A stretch of DNA of 64,000 nt, taken from NCBI GenBank assembly GCA_021234155.1, contig JAJEKV010000094.1:3458535-3522534 (forward strand), in the 5' to 3' direction. Positions within the stretch are counted from its first letter, which is position 1, and each line of letters starts with the position of its first letter. The position numbers and the translations under genes are program-made. The notes beneath the pieces were generated by a model, which made no database searches, was not told the DNA's origin, and saw nothing but the letters and a program-made list of their open reading frames with translations. Shown here one piece after another: positions 42,346 through 55,154 of this stretch. This stretch comes from Isoetes taiwanensis (Eukaryota; Streptophyta; Lycopodiopsida; Isoetales; Isoetaceae).

Positions 42346-45221
42346 TTGGAGCCGTTTAATCTTCTTAGATCCATTTGGAGCCATTCTTAGTTTGAGGTTT
42401 GGAAAAGAAGGCATTCCTAGAGCCGTTCTTACAAGTTTCTGGAGCTGTTCTTAGCTTGAGGTTTTGAATTTCTGGAGCCCTCCTTACGAGATTATGGAGC
42501 CCCCTTCTTAGCTTGAGGTTTGTTTCTTTGAGTTTCTTTTTCCTCCTTCAATCTTCAACAATATGAAAACATTCAAAGTCATTAACTTTGTGAATACGTA
42601 TTTTGCAGGGAAACTCTCCTTGAAAGGGTTGCAGATTAGATCTCAAAAGGAGGTCGCTGTAAGGCCTAACAGATCATGTAAAGATTATTATTTAGTTGAT
42701 TTGAAATCCGATGCAGGGCCTGTTGTAAGAGCATTGTTTTCTCTACTAAAATCCACGAAGAAGAGGAGTTTTTCTCCTCTCCTTTTCACATATTCAAAAA
42801 TGCGGAAGCAAGGTGCCAGGGCTTCATTCAGCAACAGCTCTACGTGTACACCTCATCCGGCAGTGGCCAAATCTTCTTTTTCAGTACCTGCATTCTAGAA
42901 AAGGTGATTCCTTATCGATTTTCTATTGTCTATTTTTTCTGACACTCTCGACCTTATTCTTTTAGCTTCCGACCTTCATTTGTACTGGGCTTACCTCAGA
43001 AGCTCAAGAACACAAATTTACATCACGATTACAGGGGACTTCTATATTTGTGATTTTTCTAGACTGCTTTGGAGCATTTAGATTATTTCGTTCTGCTACG
43101 AAGGTATTTACCTTCTCCCTTGCTTCCAGGTATTTATTGGATTCAGAGAAGGAAAATGTTTAGTTGCTTTGCATTTCCAAAATTGCTATAGAGGACTTTG
43201 CATGAACGCATCGAATAGAATGATGAAAAGGATATGGATCTCATACTTAGTCTATAGAATAGAAAAAATGTTGAAGAAATGCTTAGCAGATAATGGCTTT
43301 GTTTTGCTTGCTTCTTAACTTTTACGATTTCACTAAGATGTTATTCTTCACTATATTATCAGGTCAGAAGGCATTTGGTGTACTACAAAAGTGGGCTAAT
43401 TAATTTTGGTTCCTTGATGTCTCCTTCTATCATATGCCTATGTGCATAGCATTATCCATCAGGTACATTTAACGCAAAAAGTCTTCAAATCCAATTCTTT
43501 TACTTTGCTGCATAATTTTGGGTAATAGTTGTGCTCCATATTCTCTACTCATAATTTTTGCAACATAATTTCTGCAAAGAAGTCGCTACATGTAAACGTA
43601 TTGGTTCTTCTCTTAGCAGATAGGCATAGCTAGGACCGCAACAGAGGATTTGAAGGTCTCTTCTGAGTTATGGCTCATGGTATTTTATATTAGTTGCCAT
43701 TGTATTGTATAAGCAAAATTCTATAAGTAGTGGTGCAAGCTTAGTGATATATTCTGTTTTATTGAGTTCTTTATGCTCGCTGTGTTGTTTTGACATATCT
43801 AGGTTCAAATCCTTACAATCTACAGTTCTCCTATTGCTACATAACTGATGGGCACCACAAGTGTGCTTTTGAGTTGCATATATATATGCCTCCATTGCTG
43901 AGTTGCTATTTTTGTTGCTTATTCTGAAAGTGATCTGTTTACATTAGCGCTACATGGGATATGTATATTTCTTCTCACATTTACACGATATGCATCTTGC
44001 CACTTTTACATCATATGCTTATGTCAAATAATAATAAAGCGCATAAAATGTCAATTTCTTTACAAATCTCTTGCCAGAGCAAAAGAAGAGGGAAGGTCCT
44101 TCAAATGTATTTTCAGAATCCTAAATTGTACCTTCTATAGATGCAGCACACTAGATTATTCCATCAGTTAGAGAGCGCAATGTTCCTTTATGGCACCTTT
44201 AAAGCTTCTACTGAGTGTATTCTACAAATAGACAAGTGAAAAACTGCATTCCAGAAATGAACATCAGAAAATGCATTTTGATAAAGATCAAGAATCACCA
44301 AACTGATGCACCCACCGAGCCGAGACTGAATGCTGCCATTTAGATACAACATTGAAGTATTGATACCCCATGAGTTATGGGTTCTTGCGGAATGCCACTA
44401 AATGCAAGAGCTCTGGAACACGCATAAGATAGCTTTTGTGTTGAACATCCATTTTTTGAAATTGTGTAATACCAATTTATGCAATATTATCTGTTTTTTT
44501 CTAGCTGGTGCCATACCATTCAATATATAATTTCATTTTCTTATGTTTCAGTAGCCATAAAACTAGAGCCAATCACAATAAGAGCTAAAAATAAAACAAA
44601 TGAAAGGATAGTTTAGCTTGGTTTTCATTTTTGCCCCACAATGCTGAGTTTATTTTTGAGTTTGTCCAATGCCATTTGTTTTCTTCTTGCTGCTAATGCA
44701 AGAGCAGAGAAGAAGTTGCAGCTTGGAGACACGTGACAATAACTTTTATTTTTCATTTTTTGCTGAAAATCCTTGCATGTGTAAGACTCTCCACTATTAG
44801 CCTCAAGTTGCAGCCTATTTGCACATGCAAGTATCTCCAAGTTCTATGACATACCAACTTCCATGAGCTATCGTAAACTAAATGAACAAAATTATTGAGA
44901 GACAAGGAATATAATTTTTTAGGACAAGAAATATAGTTTTTGAGAGACTAATGATTTTGCAACAATGTTAAATGACAAAAAAGCAAAAATGTGGTGCATC
45001 ATAAGACTATGCAAGAATAAGAAACGAAAAAAGAAAAATAGCTAATGACGAGGTTGCAACCTAGAGCATTACAATTTTTAAAATTTGAATTGTGTTGAAT
45101 TACTTAACATGGTTTGCGATCTTACCGTCAGTGGATGCATCAATTAGCCATCCATTTACACACCATTGAATCTTTAAATCACTAATCTTTTTCCTTCAGA
45201 AACAAAATTCCCAATGCGAAA
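42346..45221. other. Mostly featureless DNA leading to a Helitron end
   Basis: 42370-42520 carries three degenerate repeats of GGAGCC(A/G)TTCTTAG(C/T)TTGAGGTTT. An ATG ORF at 42563-42898 (MKTFKVINFVNTYFAGKLSL) has no recognisable domain and is rated as doubtful. The rest is AT-rich without convincing genes and may be the body of the Helitron whose 3' end is at 45396; its 5' end was not found. Confidence 0.45.
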
Positions 45222-45373
45222 TTGTTGTGAAAGCACTCACAAATAGCATCCCAATGCCTATTCATTACAAGCTATGCCATCTTTCGCCAATGCCCGGTTG
45301 TTGTGAAAGCACTCACAAATAGCATCCCAATGCCTATTCATTACAAGCTATGCCATCTTTCGCCAATGCCCGG
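45222..45373. repeat. 76-bp tandem duplication at a Helitron 3' end
   Basis: TTGTTGTGAAAGCACTCAC... through GCCAATGCCCG is present twice, at 45222-45297 and 45298-45373. The second copy runs into the terminal hairpin, so the first copy is a duplicated near-terminus. Confidence 0.9.
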
Positions 45374-45396
45374 CATCGCCGGGCACACATTTCTAG
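45368..45396 (+). mobile_element. Helitron 3' terminus, plus strand
   Basis: A perfect GCCCGGC-ATC-GCCGGGC hairpin, eight bases, then CTAG with T following. This is the Helitron 3' signature and is related to the minus-strand end at 10171-10198 (GCCCAGC/GCTGGGC). Only the end is supported; the start is unknown. Confidence 0.8.
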
Positions 45397-46084
45397 TTTC
45401 TTGTACAAATAAAATAGGTAAAGGCATAAAGCTTATCACGTAAAGCAACATCCCTTGGTTGCATATTTCAATCATTTTCTAACATGTCAACTTGCATAAA
45501 TTGACTGATTTCTTCACATGTAAAAACCAACATGCCTTACATGATATGCTTGTTCATGCATATTATAATTACCATAACTATGCAATGTCCAATAACATGT
45601 GACTGCCAATGTTAAGATTCATGCCAAAAAATGATAATACATAAAATAAATCCAAGCCAAATGTTCCTCGAAGGAGTAATCACAACCTGCCCTTCCTGCT
45701 AAGAAGTAGCACGGTTGGTAATCTATGGAAATAATCCAAGCCGAATCTTCCTCAAAGAAATAAGGCAATTCAGAAACTTTAGGAACCATGGTTAGACCAT
45801 TAACATAGCATATGCTATATGCATATTGCATAGTGACTGTAATTATACATGTACGATGGTTTAGAGCTTTCTTCTTGCAACTATAGATGTCTGGTTAATG
45901 GAATAGTTAATGCCATTAATGGATTAGCCAGGGCTACTAGGTGTTTGCTCTAAAAGAACTCTCATTCCAAGAGATTACTAGTGAAAGATGTAGATATGCC
46001 TATCTTTACTTTTGACACTTATTTTTTCCAAAAAATATTGCTTTCTTTTATGCTTGCACACGTAAGAGGAACGCCCACTTTATT
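45397..46084. other. No gene seen
   Basis: AT-rich DNA. Short ORFs on both strands have no recognisable features. Confidence 0.5.
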
Positions 46085-47463
46085 GGCTCCCGAAATCGGG
46101 TCAAAGCGCTAGCGGGTTCGGCCCAGGCGTAACCCAACCAACGGATTCGCCCGTGCCGAACCCGCAGGGGACGCGGGCGGCGGGCGTGGCGAATTTCCGG
46201 GTTAGCCGGGCGAACCCAAACCCGGGTTAAGGTGTCGGCGGGCCACGGCAGGGTGGCAAAGCGTGGGGACGGCGGCCGGCCGGTTCGCTTTCGGGCAAAC
46301 CCCTTGACGCCTTCGTCGCCGATCCTTGTGTAGCGGCACGACCAAAACGCTAACAAAAAATTAGAACTTGCAAAATAGCACCGTGCCCACATCTCACCAG
46401 CGGGTCTATGGTGATCCGCATTTGAGCATAATCGGGGGGACCCAAATCCGCCCAAATTTGAATCCCAAGCAACGAATTAGGTAGTTGCAAGCATGCCCAA
46501 GCTTTGAACCGTTAGTGGGTTGGTATTAGATATGGCATTTTTCTTTCTTATATAGTCCTCCTATCTAGTTTGCTCCCCATTAAGCTCTGACAATTTGTTT
46601 CGGACTAAATTCTTATGCCTCCTTCATCCTTTCCACTCATGAATTGAACCTATTCCTCCTCCTTTTCCAGATCCATAGGCCGCCATCCCTGGCTTAAAAG
46701 GGTCTTTGGTCTCCTAAAATGAGAAATTGGTTAGCTTAAAAATATGGGTCTTTGGTCTCCCCCAAACATGATGAGAAAAAAATTGATACTTTTACATTAT
46801 ATCTCCAAATATGGCCAAGGTAGTAGTACATACATGTTGTGGGTACTCGGATGTCAAGAAGATGCCTCAAACATATCATCATCTTTGATGTTTCAATCCC
46901 TAACATGCTTCTTCCTTTTTCATTCTGCATTGATCCAATTTTGAGTAATTTGTGGGTGATTTGGTTTTGCGTTGATCTCTAATTGTGAATAATTTGTGGG
47001 TTAATTGCATTGGTCCAATTGTGAGTAATTTGTTGAATTGTGTGTAATTTGTGGCTGAATTGATGATGCATTCCGAGGGCTTCAACGCTGCGGCAAGAGT
47101 CTGTCGCTGAAAACCCGTAAAGTGGATCTTAAGCGGAAATGAACCCGTAAATGAGTATTCTTCCGCTGAATTACGTTTTGCTTTGCTCGAATCTGCCGCA
47201 TTGTCTTTTTTCTCGAAACCCGAAAAGGGAAGCTAAGTTTAACCGGCCTCGCTCGGGGCGCGCACCACCACACCTTTTGCCACCCCGCGACTGCCGATCC
47301 GGACCCGCCTCCGGCTTAACCACGGTTCGGGTTCACTTTGGCCGAAACCCGATTGGGTAGCGCCACCTCCGCCACGTCCACATATTGGGTTCGCTGGCGG
47401 GTTCCACTGGTTTCGACGGGTTCAAAGTGGGCCCGCCGGCTCCCGAACTCAATTTCGGGAGCC
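46085..47463. mobile_element. Element with long GC-rich inverted arms and AT-rich core
   Basis: Left end GGCTCCCGAAATCGGGT, right end ACTCAATTTCGGGAGCC. About 390 bp at each side are GC-rich and similar when inverted (shared GGGTGGCAAA, GGTTCGGGTT and ACCCGCC blocks). The 600-bp middle is AT-rich with four TTGTGAGTAATTTGTGG-like repeats at 46940-47060. No TSD was identified and no ORF looks real. It fits a foldback or Mutator-like non-autonomous element. The sharp composition step could be mistaken for foreign DNA. Confidence 0.6.
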
Positions 47464-47683
47464 GATCGAAGCACCGTAAGAGGAAACCAGAGTACTTCCC
47501 ATGTGAAGCCTTGCTTGCTTCAAAATCAGCAATAGTAAACATATTCCGTCATCAGGAAAGAATTTCTATTGCAAGTATATACATCAAGCATGAGTAAAGC
47601 TCTGATTATTGTCTATTGTATTGATGACTTTTTTATCATAGCAGACCTCCAAACTCAAAAATCTCAAGGCTCAACTCCGATCA
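47464..47683. other. Spacer
   Basis: Short AT-rich stretch up to the left TSD of the next retroposon. Nothing recognised. Confidence 0.4.
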
Positions 47684-47697
47684 GAACTCTAAGATGA

Positions 47698-49106
47698 GGT
47701 GGTTGGAAAGGTACGCCTATCTTCAATCGTTACGGGACGATGGCGGCGGGACGGCACCGTTTGGCCGCCTAGGGCTCTGCCCTGGGCTGGCCGTTTATGT
47801 TCATATATGCCTTAGGCTGCCCATCGGCATCTGGGGAAGGCTGCAATTCGGTTCGTTTCTGCAGATTTTCTGGATGGAGAAGGGACTGGCTTAGGGCAAG
47901 GATTTTAATTTGTGGCGGCTAAGGACTTCTTCGCTTTGATTCACGTGCAAGGATCCATGGCTTTCACCCGTGTGATCCAATTTAAATCTTCGAAAATATA
48001 ATCCGGCGTAAAAAGTTCTTTCTTTTTCCCATTTCTTACCGGGCGTAAGTACATAGAGCGGTGGATGGAAGCAATAGGGTTTGTTTCTTTCAGAAGCCAT
48101 GGCGATTGATTAGTCAGTTTTTAAAATTATAGCGTATCGTTTCTGTCTTATTACAGCTTGATAATTTAAGACCGGGCTCTAGAGAGTAGTCCGGTGGGTT
48201 GGTGGGTTGGGCTTGTTCTAAGCCTAACTAGCTTCAAGATAATCGCTTTAGCCTCGAACCTTCGCTATTATCTAGATTGTTGATTGGTTAGGCTGCTTGG
48301 AGGCAGAGAATCAGATTCATAAAAGAAGGTGGCAGCTTCAGGAATAGTGTGACAGCCTATTCCATTTATTATTGCTTTCTCTTTAATGTTCTATGTATAT
48401 ATGGGAATTTCCATGTGTCTCTGCAGATGTGGTCAGGTAAATCGGATTAAAAATCTTGAAATTCAAGTTTCGGGAGACCTTGAATTTCACTTTCTGATGA
48501 AGGGTTATGTAGACTGCTAGTTCTTGAATCTTCGCCCGTATGGAAGCATGCTGACCTAGAGGTTTCTCCAACAATGCACCATCTTTTGGATCATTTTCTA
48601 GGGCTGGGCTTAGAGGTCTAGTTGGATTTTAATGGGTTTAGAAGCATGGGGAGCTAGGAGCTGTTGCTACCTCTACAATGGGAATGCGTTCTCTTCAGGC
48701 ATAAGGTTTGGGCAATTACCTGGCTATATGTCCTTCTTTTCTATTCAGGTTTTGGTCCGATCTATCCTACTAGTCTGCAAAGGATACTGGGAATTATTAC
48801 TTGCGCTTAATCTAAATCTGGCCAGTAAGGGTAACAGAAGCTGTTGCAGTTGAGCAAGTAAGTGGATTAGTGGTGGAAATTTATGGAGAAGGTACTATAG
48901 TATTTGGTTCAGCAGAAGAAGGTTGGTCCCTATAGTAAGTTGACCCAAAGAAGATGTTGAACAACTTCATGATGAGTACTCTACTTTTTTCATTTACTGT
49001 ATATTCTGAGAACAGTTTCTTATCTTTTTCCCTGAATCTTCAGGGTTTTTTTTGTGCTGTAAAGTTATATCAAATGAATACAAAACTGCCGTTTCTTCAA
49101 AAAAAA
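47698..49106 (+). mobile_element. L1-type poly-A retroposon, 1.4 kb
   Basis: Flanked by AACTCTAAGATGA on the left (about 47685-47697) and again after the terminal A-run (49108-49120). The tail reads GCCGTTTCTTC then about 11 A. No RT is visible. The 5' part is GC-rich (GGCGGCGGGACGGCACCG) and the rest AT-rich, like a full-length non-coding or SINE-like RNA or a processed transcript. The end resembles that of the insert at 5.0-6.15 kb. Confidence 0.8.
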
Positions 49107-49424
49107 AAACTCTAAGATGAAAGATCCTGATCAGGTCCATAACATCCTTGGCCTAGAGATTCACTATGATCAAGCCCTTGTTTCAATCCAAGTATCTGCA
49201 TGATCTTTTAACTCATACCAACGTGTTTGTATATAACTCTGCAACTAAGTTGTGCCCAATCTGCTTCCTTATCATGACAAATTTTTATGTTGTTTCATCT
49301 ACCAGACCTACTGTAACTTTAGCTTTCTGCAAATTGAGCCAATTGTAACAATCTCAAGAATGCCACAATTCATTGAGATGTTTGAGGATTGCAAGAACAA
49401 ATCCTCATGGATTGCAGTATTCGG

Positions 49425-49690
49425 CTAGTGGGGATCAAAGACTAGTGATTTAGTTAAGTTGGGCAAGGGATCGTCATTTGAATACAAGAATTGAGCAAAC
49501 AGAAATCCAAAACAGAGAGGGAAAAGAAACGAGGAACTTACGATTTTTTGGTGGCAGAGGAACGGCTTGCTGCAGCAGTTGCTCCGGAAGAGGCAGGAAA
49601 TGGCGAAGGAGAAACAGCGACGGAATGAGGACAATTAGCGGTAGAAGCTTTTTGTCATAATCTTCAAACAATTTGGGTTTCAAACAATTG
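49425..49690 (-). CDS. Possible first exon of a minus-strand gene
   Basis: A frame from about 49683 reads KPKLFEDYDKKLLPLIVLIP and reaches CCAAAAAATC|GTAAGTT, a good donor (49540 region). An alternative frame gives SPSPFPASSGATAAASRSSA, a typical plant exon 1 composition. The promoter side would overlap the (ATTCT)n microsatellite at 49709-49728. No downstream exon was identified, so this is tentative. Confidence 0.25.
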
Positions 49691-49708
49691 CAATTTTCAC
49701 TTGAAATT

Positions 49709-49728
49709 ATTCTATTCTATTCTATTCT
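49709..49728. repeat. Microsatellite (ATTCT)n
   Basis: Four to five units; complement of the run at 30.48 kb. Confidence 0.9.
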
Positions 49729-50037
49729 GTCGTGAAGATGCATCCTGGGCTCCTCCATCGCCGCTGCAAGGGGACAAAGTAGACGTGTTTCGTGCTTCAC
49801 CTCTAACGAGCACAACCACAATCTGTTTCCTAAAAAAAAAAAATAATAATAATCATAATCCCTCCACTCAATCTTCATGCAACCAAGAGGAATTGGAGAG
49901 CCCTTCTGCCCTCGAGACACAGGCTTGGCCATCTAACTTAAGAAGAACTCGTGAAAAACATTTTAGTAATTTTCTTTTTGTTGAAGGATATTTTCACATC
50001 AAAAAATACATAAACATCCAAACTTTCTATGGTAGGG

Positions 50038-50121
50038 GTAATGTCCCTGGGTAAGGGCCTGGCGAGCCGCGTCAGCGGCGAGCCGGGCCCACACCCCGCG
50101 TAATGGCCTACCCAGGGACAT
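50038..50121. repeat. 84-bp foldback
   Basis: AATGTCCCTGGGTA pairs with TACCCAGGGACATT. The loop is GC-rich (GGCGAGCCGCGTCAGCGGCG). It adjoins the next TIR element directly. Confidence 0.85.
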
Positions 50122-50131
50122 TCCACCACGT

Positions 50132-51130
50132 AATGTTCAAGGGTAGGGAATTTTGGCCTTAAGGGTTTTTTTTTTCTCCTTTTCTCACGGCCGTTCTTCT
50201 CCGTCTCTGGCGTCCGGCCAGTGCTCGGCCTTGAGGCGTTGTGCGTCCAGTTTGCTTTTTTGTTAAGGCGCTAGTGTTCTAGAGGTCATTTTTTATAGTT
50301 TCTGATTGTTTCCTTGTGTTTCTGTTTAATCCTAACTTTTGTTTGTTGTTGTGCAGGTTTTTGTGGATTTTTTGTGTCGAGACTACTCGGCATTGAGGCG
50401 CTGCTCTGCTGGAGGTCGATTTTTGCAGTTCGTTTCATATTTACATGTATTTTTGTAACTTTCTTAACTTTTCTTTATTCTTTTGCAGGATTTTGGTGTT
50501 CCACTGCGTCTAGGCGAGTCTTACGTTGTCAAGACCTTTCAAAAGGCTATTTTCTGCTTCCGGTAGTCTGCATTCTACAATATCTGTTATTTGATGCTTC
50601 CTTGTTGTCTTTTTTAACTTTTCTATTGCTTTTACAGGTGCTTCCCTCGTCCAGCATGTTTGCATGCCGATCTTTACATGTCGATCTTTCTTTGCATGTC
50701 TATCTTTCTTTGCATGTCGATCTTTGCATGCTCTGCTTCATCTTTCTGCCAAGATGCCAAGGATGCAACCGTTTTAGCTGCTGCATTGAGGAAGTGATCC
50801 TGCTATGATAGTAGTTTGATCTTGTTGAAATAACTCTGATATACCAATGTAACTCTGTTTTTTGATGAAATGAAACTCTGATTTTGATCTGATCTGAACT
50901 TTGATCTGTAATTCTGTTTTTTGATGAAATGAAACTCTGCTTTTGATGTGATCTTTAATTCGTGATGAAATTATTTGTGTATCAATTTTATAGTACACTA
51001 GAGAAAAGAGTAGGACATTATAGAGAAACAAGAAAAGAGTAGGACATTATAGAGAAACAGGAAAAGAGTAGGACATTACAGTAAATAATCTAGGTCTGAA
51101 ATTCGATGAAATTCCCTACCCTCGAACATT
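50132..51130. mobile_element. 1-kb element with 21-bp terminal inverted repeats
   Basis: AATGTTCAAGGGTAGGGAAT (left) and the inverse with one mismatch (51110-51130). Inside are about three degenerate 150-bp modules. Each has CTCGGC(A/C)TTGAGGCG followed by a T-rich stretch ending TTTTGCAG or TTTTACAG, and there is a 19-bp tandem (TTTGCATGTCGATCTTTC-like, 50675-50730). A 164-residue Cys/Phe-rich open frame at 50314-50808 crosses these modules and is probably not translated. No clear TSD. Confidence 0.6.
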
Positions 51131-51300
51131 GAGAGGGAATAACGCCCTGACCGAGGGTATTATGCAAAAAAAAAAAAATTGTGGACCATTTTGTGTATGG
51201 CCAAAATGTCGAGGGTGGAGCCCGAGACATTTTGGCCATACACAAAATGGCCCGAAATTTTTCTTTGCATAATACCCGAGGGATCAGGGCATTATCCGCC
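51131..51300. repeat. Long hairpin element
   Basis: GGTATTATGCAAA...CCATTTTGTGTATGGCCAAA and its inverse pair almost perfectly across about 70 bp. The outer parts ATAACGCCCTGA / TCAGGGCATTAT extend the stem. The loop is about 20 bp (GAGGGTGGAGCCC). It could be a small foldback MITE or a small-RNA precursor. Confidence 0.88.
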
Positions 51301-54300
51301 GTAACAACGTGATCCGAGCGTTTATTTCAGATCCGGCGAAGGATGCAGGCTCTGCAGCAGCTGCGATGCCATAACATCCTAGTGTGTTATAGTTGGTAAT
51401 GTGTTATAGCTGATAACAGAATTTGACCCAGCGGCTGAGATCTGATCTGAGCCTATAAACGTGAGGATCACGTTGTTAAGGTATCACACCGCCTACACAT
51501 CAATTCCATTGTTAGTAATATTGATTTTTATTCCACCTAATATCCACATCACTAATAGTATCCCATTGAGTTTTTGCCTGCCAAAAGTAAGGTGATGCGC
51601 ACCCTCCAATGTCCTGAAGGGACGTGCGCATAATCTTTGATGCATACTGCTTCGAACTAAGAATAAGTTCATGATTGTTTAACTTCGTTGATCTCAACAA
51701 AACTAATGTTAAACACAGATGTTACCTCCTCGTAACACACTAGTCTGGCAATGTCCAATTTAAATGAACAGTTTATAGGAAGCACAAAGAGTTGAGAAAT
51801 GAAGAACGTCAATTATTGAAAGATGGATTTAACAAGAGAAATTACATATTATAATATTCCTATGATGATATGGATCGAACTCATTGCTGGTATTAGACCT
51901 TTGGACCATCAAAAGTAAGGGAATAGAGCATGTAAACACCAAAAGATATTGAGTCATTTGGTTTGTTTGTTGTGTCTGGATCTAATTGTATTGTCTTGTA
52001 TTTTGTCTGTTGTGCCTTATATTGAGTTGTGTGTTTGGTGTGCTATATTGTAAAGTCCTTAAGTATTTTGCAACATGTTCTAAATGTTCCTCGAGATTTC
52101 CAAAGACTCCGACTGTACGAGGTAATGTTTACACATTTGAGCAATTTTATATAGCTTGTGTAATAAATGATAGATGTAGATTAATGGTCAATTAATTGAT
52201 AGTTTTACATTCTTGCAAGATTTTGAGAAAATTTTGTGATAATTGGCATCAAGATGAAAATAGATACATTGATACTAAAGCACGTATATACATCAAGTTA
52301 ACAAAGCGGCCGATAAAAAAAATCGTTGCCAAAGGTTCCTCCCCGTCTGCACTACCTAGTACTTTTCTGAATTCATTCTTAAAAAGAGGCATCAGCATGC
52401 AAACAAAAAGGCACATGCTCATCAGCATCAAAACCTTGGTCAAATTAATTATTAACTTTGTCCAGCCAAATGTAGCAATTGCAAACAAAGAACAGAACAA
52501 GAAATATGTGAACCAATGTTAGCACGATTGTAGAATATGCACGCAATGCTCAAACCAAATTATAGATTTTACTTCTCAACTACATTGCTAATGGGTGAAT
52601 GATGTCCTATTTGGCCAGTTGTGGGAGCAACAAATGATTGCATATCGAAGTTATCAATTGCAAGTGTATGTTTCAAAACTGCCAAACTCGAAGCTGGAGA
52701 ACTAAACATGCAATTTAATGTCGTGCTCATTGTGCTCAAGGTGTATGTAGCCAGTCGAATTATGCTTTTCTGGCTTTACTTGTGCGTTCAAAATGCAGTT
52801 GATTTACCAAAATACGTTCAAAATGCGCATCCAAATACCAGATTCCGTTTTCCAGACAACTTGAAATATGTATAAAGCATTATGTTCCCCATGGCCCTTC
52901 TCTTAGAACAGAATGGCTTTAGAAGACACTCATGTGCAAAATGCTTAAATCTTGGCTCTCAATCGATCCAGAAGAAAACTTGGTTCATCTTCCAATTGCT
53001 TACAGATTTGCAACTAAAAGACATACTTACACCCAACTTGGAGATTTCTTCGCGCTTTAAAATGCTGAACTAGTTTTGCTTTTTGGCAGCAGAATACCTG
53101 GTTTTGCAGTATGCTTGTCATTCATTGCCATGCTAAGGGTTGACATATTCCATCCTCTGGCTACCTTCTTTACCCTTGAAGTAGCTCCATCTCTGAACTT
53201 CCAAATGATTGATAAAAAGGCATATCATGGAAACCCACCTGCATGTGGGAACACACCTGCATGTGAAGTCTTCTAAAAGGAAAAATAGCAATCACCTCAA
53301 ATCATAAGTTAGCATCTGTCAGCCCAGAACTCTCAAATAATACTAATATTGATAAAATAAATTCTGGCTCTCCTTTAAACCAATCCCCATGATGCCAACC
53401 TAAGCATTCTTGAGAAAGACGTAAAAGGCTTTGTTAAGATACATTCCATGCTATGGAACTTCAGATATGCAACCTTCTAGAAAGAACATAGCATGGGCAA
53501 TAATGCCACTAATGTAATTTGTTCATTGCATACAGTCCATACTTCTGGTGTTAGAAGTTGTGTGTTGCAATCTTAAGCATAACGAGTAGCACCGTAAAGA
53601 GGCCCATAAGGTTATTCATAATCAACATCAAGCATATCATATTTACAGTCTTGTATATTTGCTGATCCCCTGTGCGATGGGGCATATGCGTTGTGGCCAC
53701 GTGAATCACGTAACCAATCTAGTGATTTCGCACCAAGTCATCTAGCTGGGTACATTCTTGTCATTTTGCAGATGAGCCCCTTCATTCCTGCAGACAAAAG
53801 GCAGACTAAACATAGACCACAAATAATTGTAAAATGCATTCAAATTTGAAGGGTTATTGTTGAAGAATGAGAACAGAATCAAATGCATATCTTTTGTGAA
53901 CAATAGTTCCATGTACATTCTGCTCCTGGTACATGGCTACCAGGGATGCCAGTCAGGACATGTAGAAAAATGACTCTTTCAGGTTTCGCCTCCTCTAAGC
54001 TGAAGCATGCATTGCTGAAAATGCCCTTGCATTGTAAACACAAATGTAGCAATAACTGATATGAAGAATAACAAAATGTTTACCTTGTTGTCCTTAAGGC
54101 ACATGCCGCAACATCAAACATATCAAAGTGACATCACATTCATGATCGAGATGCACGATGAGGCTGTCAGAAGAAGAGACCCTGCATGTGCATTCTACTC
54201 TCACTGCCTGCTAAATTTCAAAGGCTTTCTATTCTGCTAGGCCTACGAATATTTCTTTTCTGCTAGGCCTATGAATATTTTTCTATATATTTTTCATTTT

Positions 54301-55150
54301 GTTTCTGATTATTACTCCATTTACAGATTGGCAGGATTTCCTTGTCTGAGCAAGTTGGCTACTTTAGACAGACTAGAAAAAGCATTCAGCATCAATTAGG
54401 CAGGCACAATTCTTCAAGACACATATCCAAAGCATATAAGCACATTCTTCAAGACATATATCCAAAGCACATTTGGAGAGCCATATCAAGGCATTATATA
54501 AGGAAGGAGCTAGAAAATTTTCCATAGCTGGCCTTGGTGTGATGGGATGCATTCCTTCTCAGATGTTTGAAACTGCATCCATTTACAAGTCTTTCATACT
54601 CCAATGTTTTGGCTGGCATTGAAATATTCAAGTGTCTGTTCGTCTGGAGTAGCATCTCAAGACATATTGGGTTATATTCCCCACTTCAGAAAACCCAAAT
54701 GACTGTTGGGATGTGCCACCACCATTATCATGACTATTATGATAGAAATCGTACTTCAGCTGCCCCAATATTTCTATGTATGTATTGAAGACAGAATGAC
54801 ATGGAAATCAAACATTCCTTCCCTATGCTATCTTTAACCAACACAACAAATAGGTATTAATCAATTTTTATATAACAGACCATCATAACAATCATATAAT
54901 GGAAGAGTTTGGGATATAAAGACTAACATATTACAAAGTATCATTGTGTTGTCAGAAAATATGTAATGGCATATCATATTGCAGATTGATTATCAAACAA
55001 AAAAGGATCTTTGACATTGAAGGTTGCATCCATACTCTCCTTACAAATCGAGTACACATGATGTTCTTCCCAGGTCTAACGATCATTGTCAACACCTAAT
55101 ATTACGATCTATAAAATTAGTGATTAAAATTCAAAATATTCTTGAATGTA
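51301..55150. other. Nearly 4 kb without a recognisable gene
   Basis: Read on both strands: scattered short ORFs (for example 52196-52522 and 52621-52875) show no motif, no supporting splice pattern and no repeat structure. A 26-bp phrase around TATTTCTTTTCTGCTAGGCCTA is partly repeated at 54230-54280. ACATATCCAAAGCA is repeated at 54420 and 54457. Confidence 0.5.
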
Positions 55151-55154
55151 TTGG

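Noticed and set aside
42563-42898. ATG ORF of 111 residues as a real gene
   Set aside because: No motif, no splice or promoter support, in a region likely belonging to a Helitron body. Kept only as a doubtful mention.
46048-46455. Minus-strand 135-residue ORF in GC-rich DNA as a bacterial-like gene
   Set aside because: GC-rich inverted-arm sequence makes long frames by chance. It has no motif, and it crosses the element border.
50314-50808. Cys/Phe-rich 164-residue ORF as a membrane protein
   Set aside because: It crosses repeated T-rich, intron-end-like modules inside a TIR element. The hydrophobic composition follows from T-runs.
51301-55150. Several 60-110 residue ORFs
   Set aside because: Random lengths for AT-rich DNA, no recognisable domains and no consistent exon structure.
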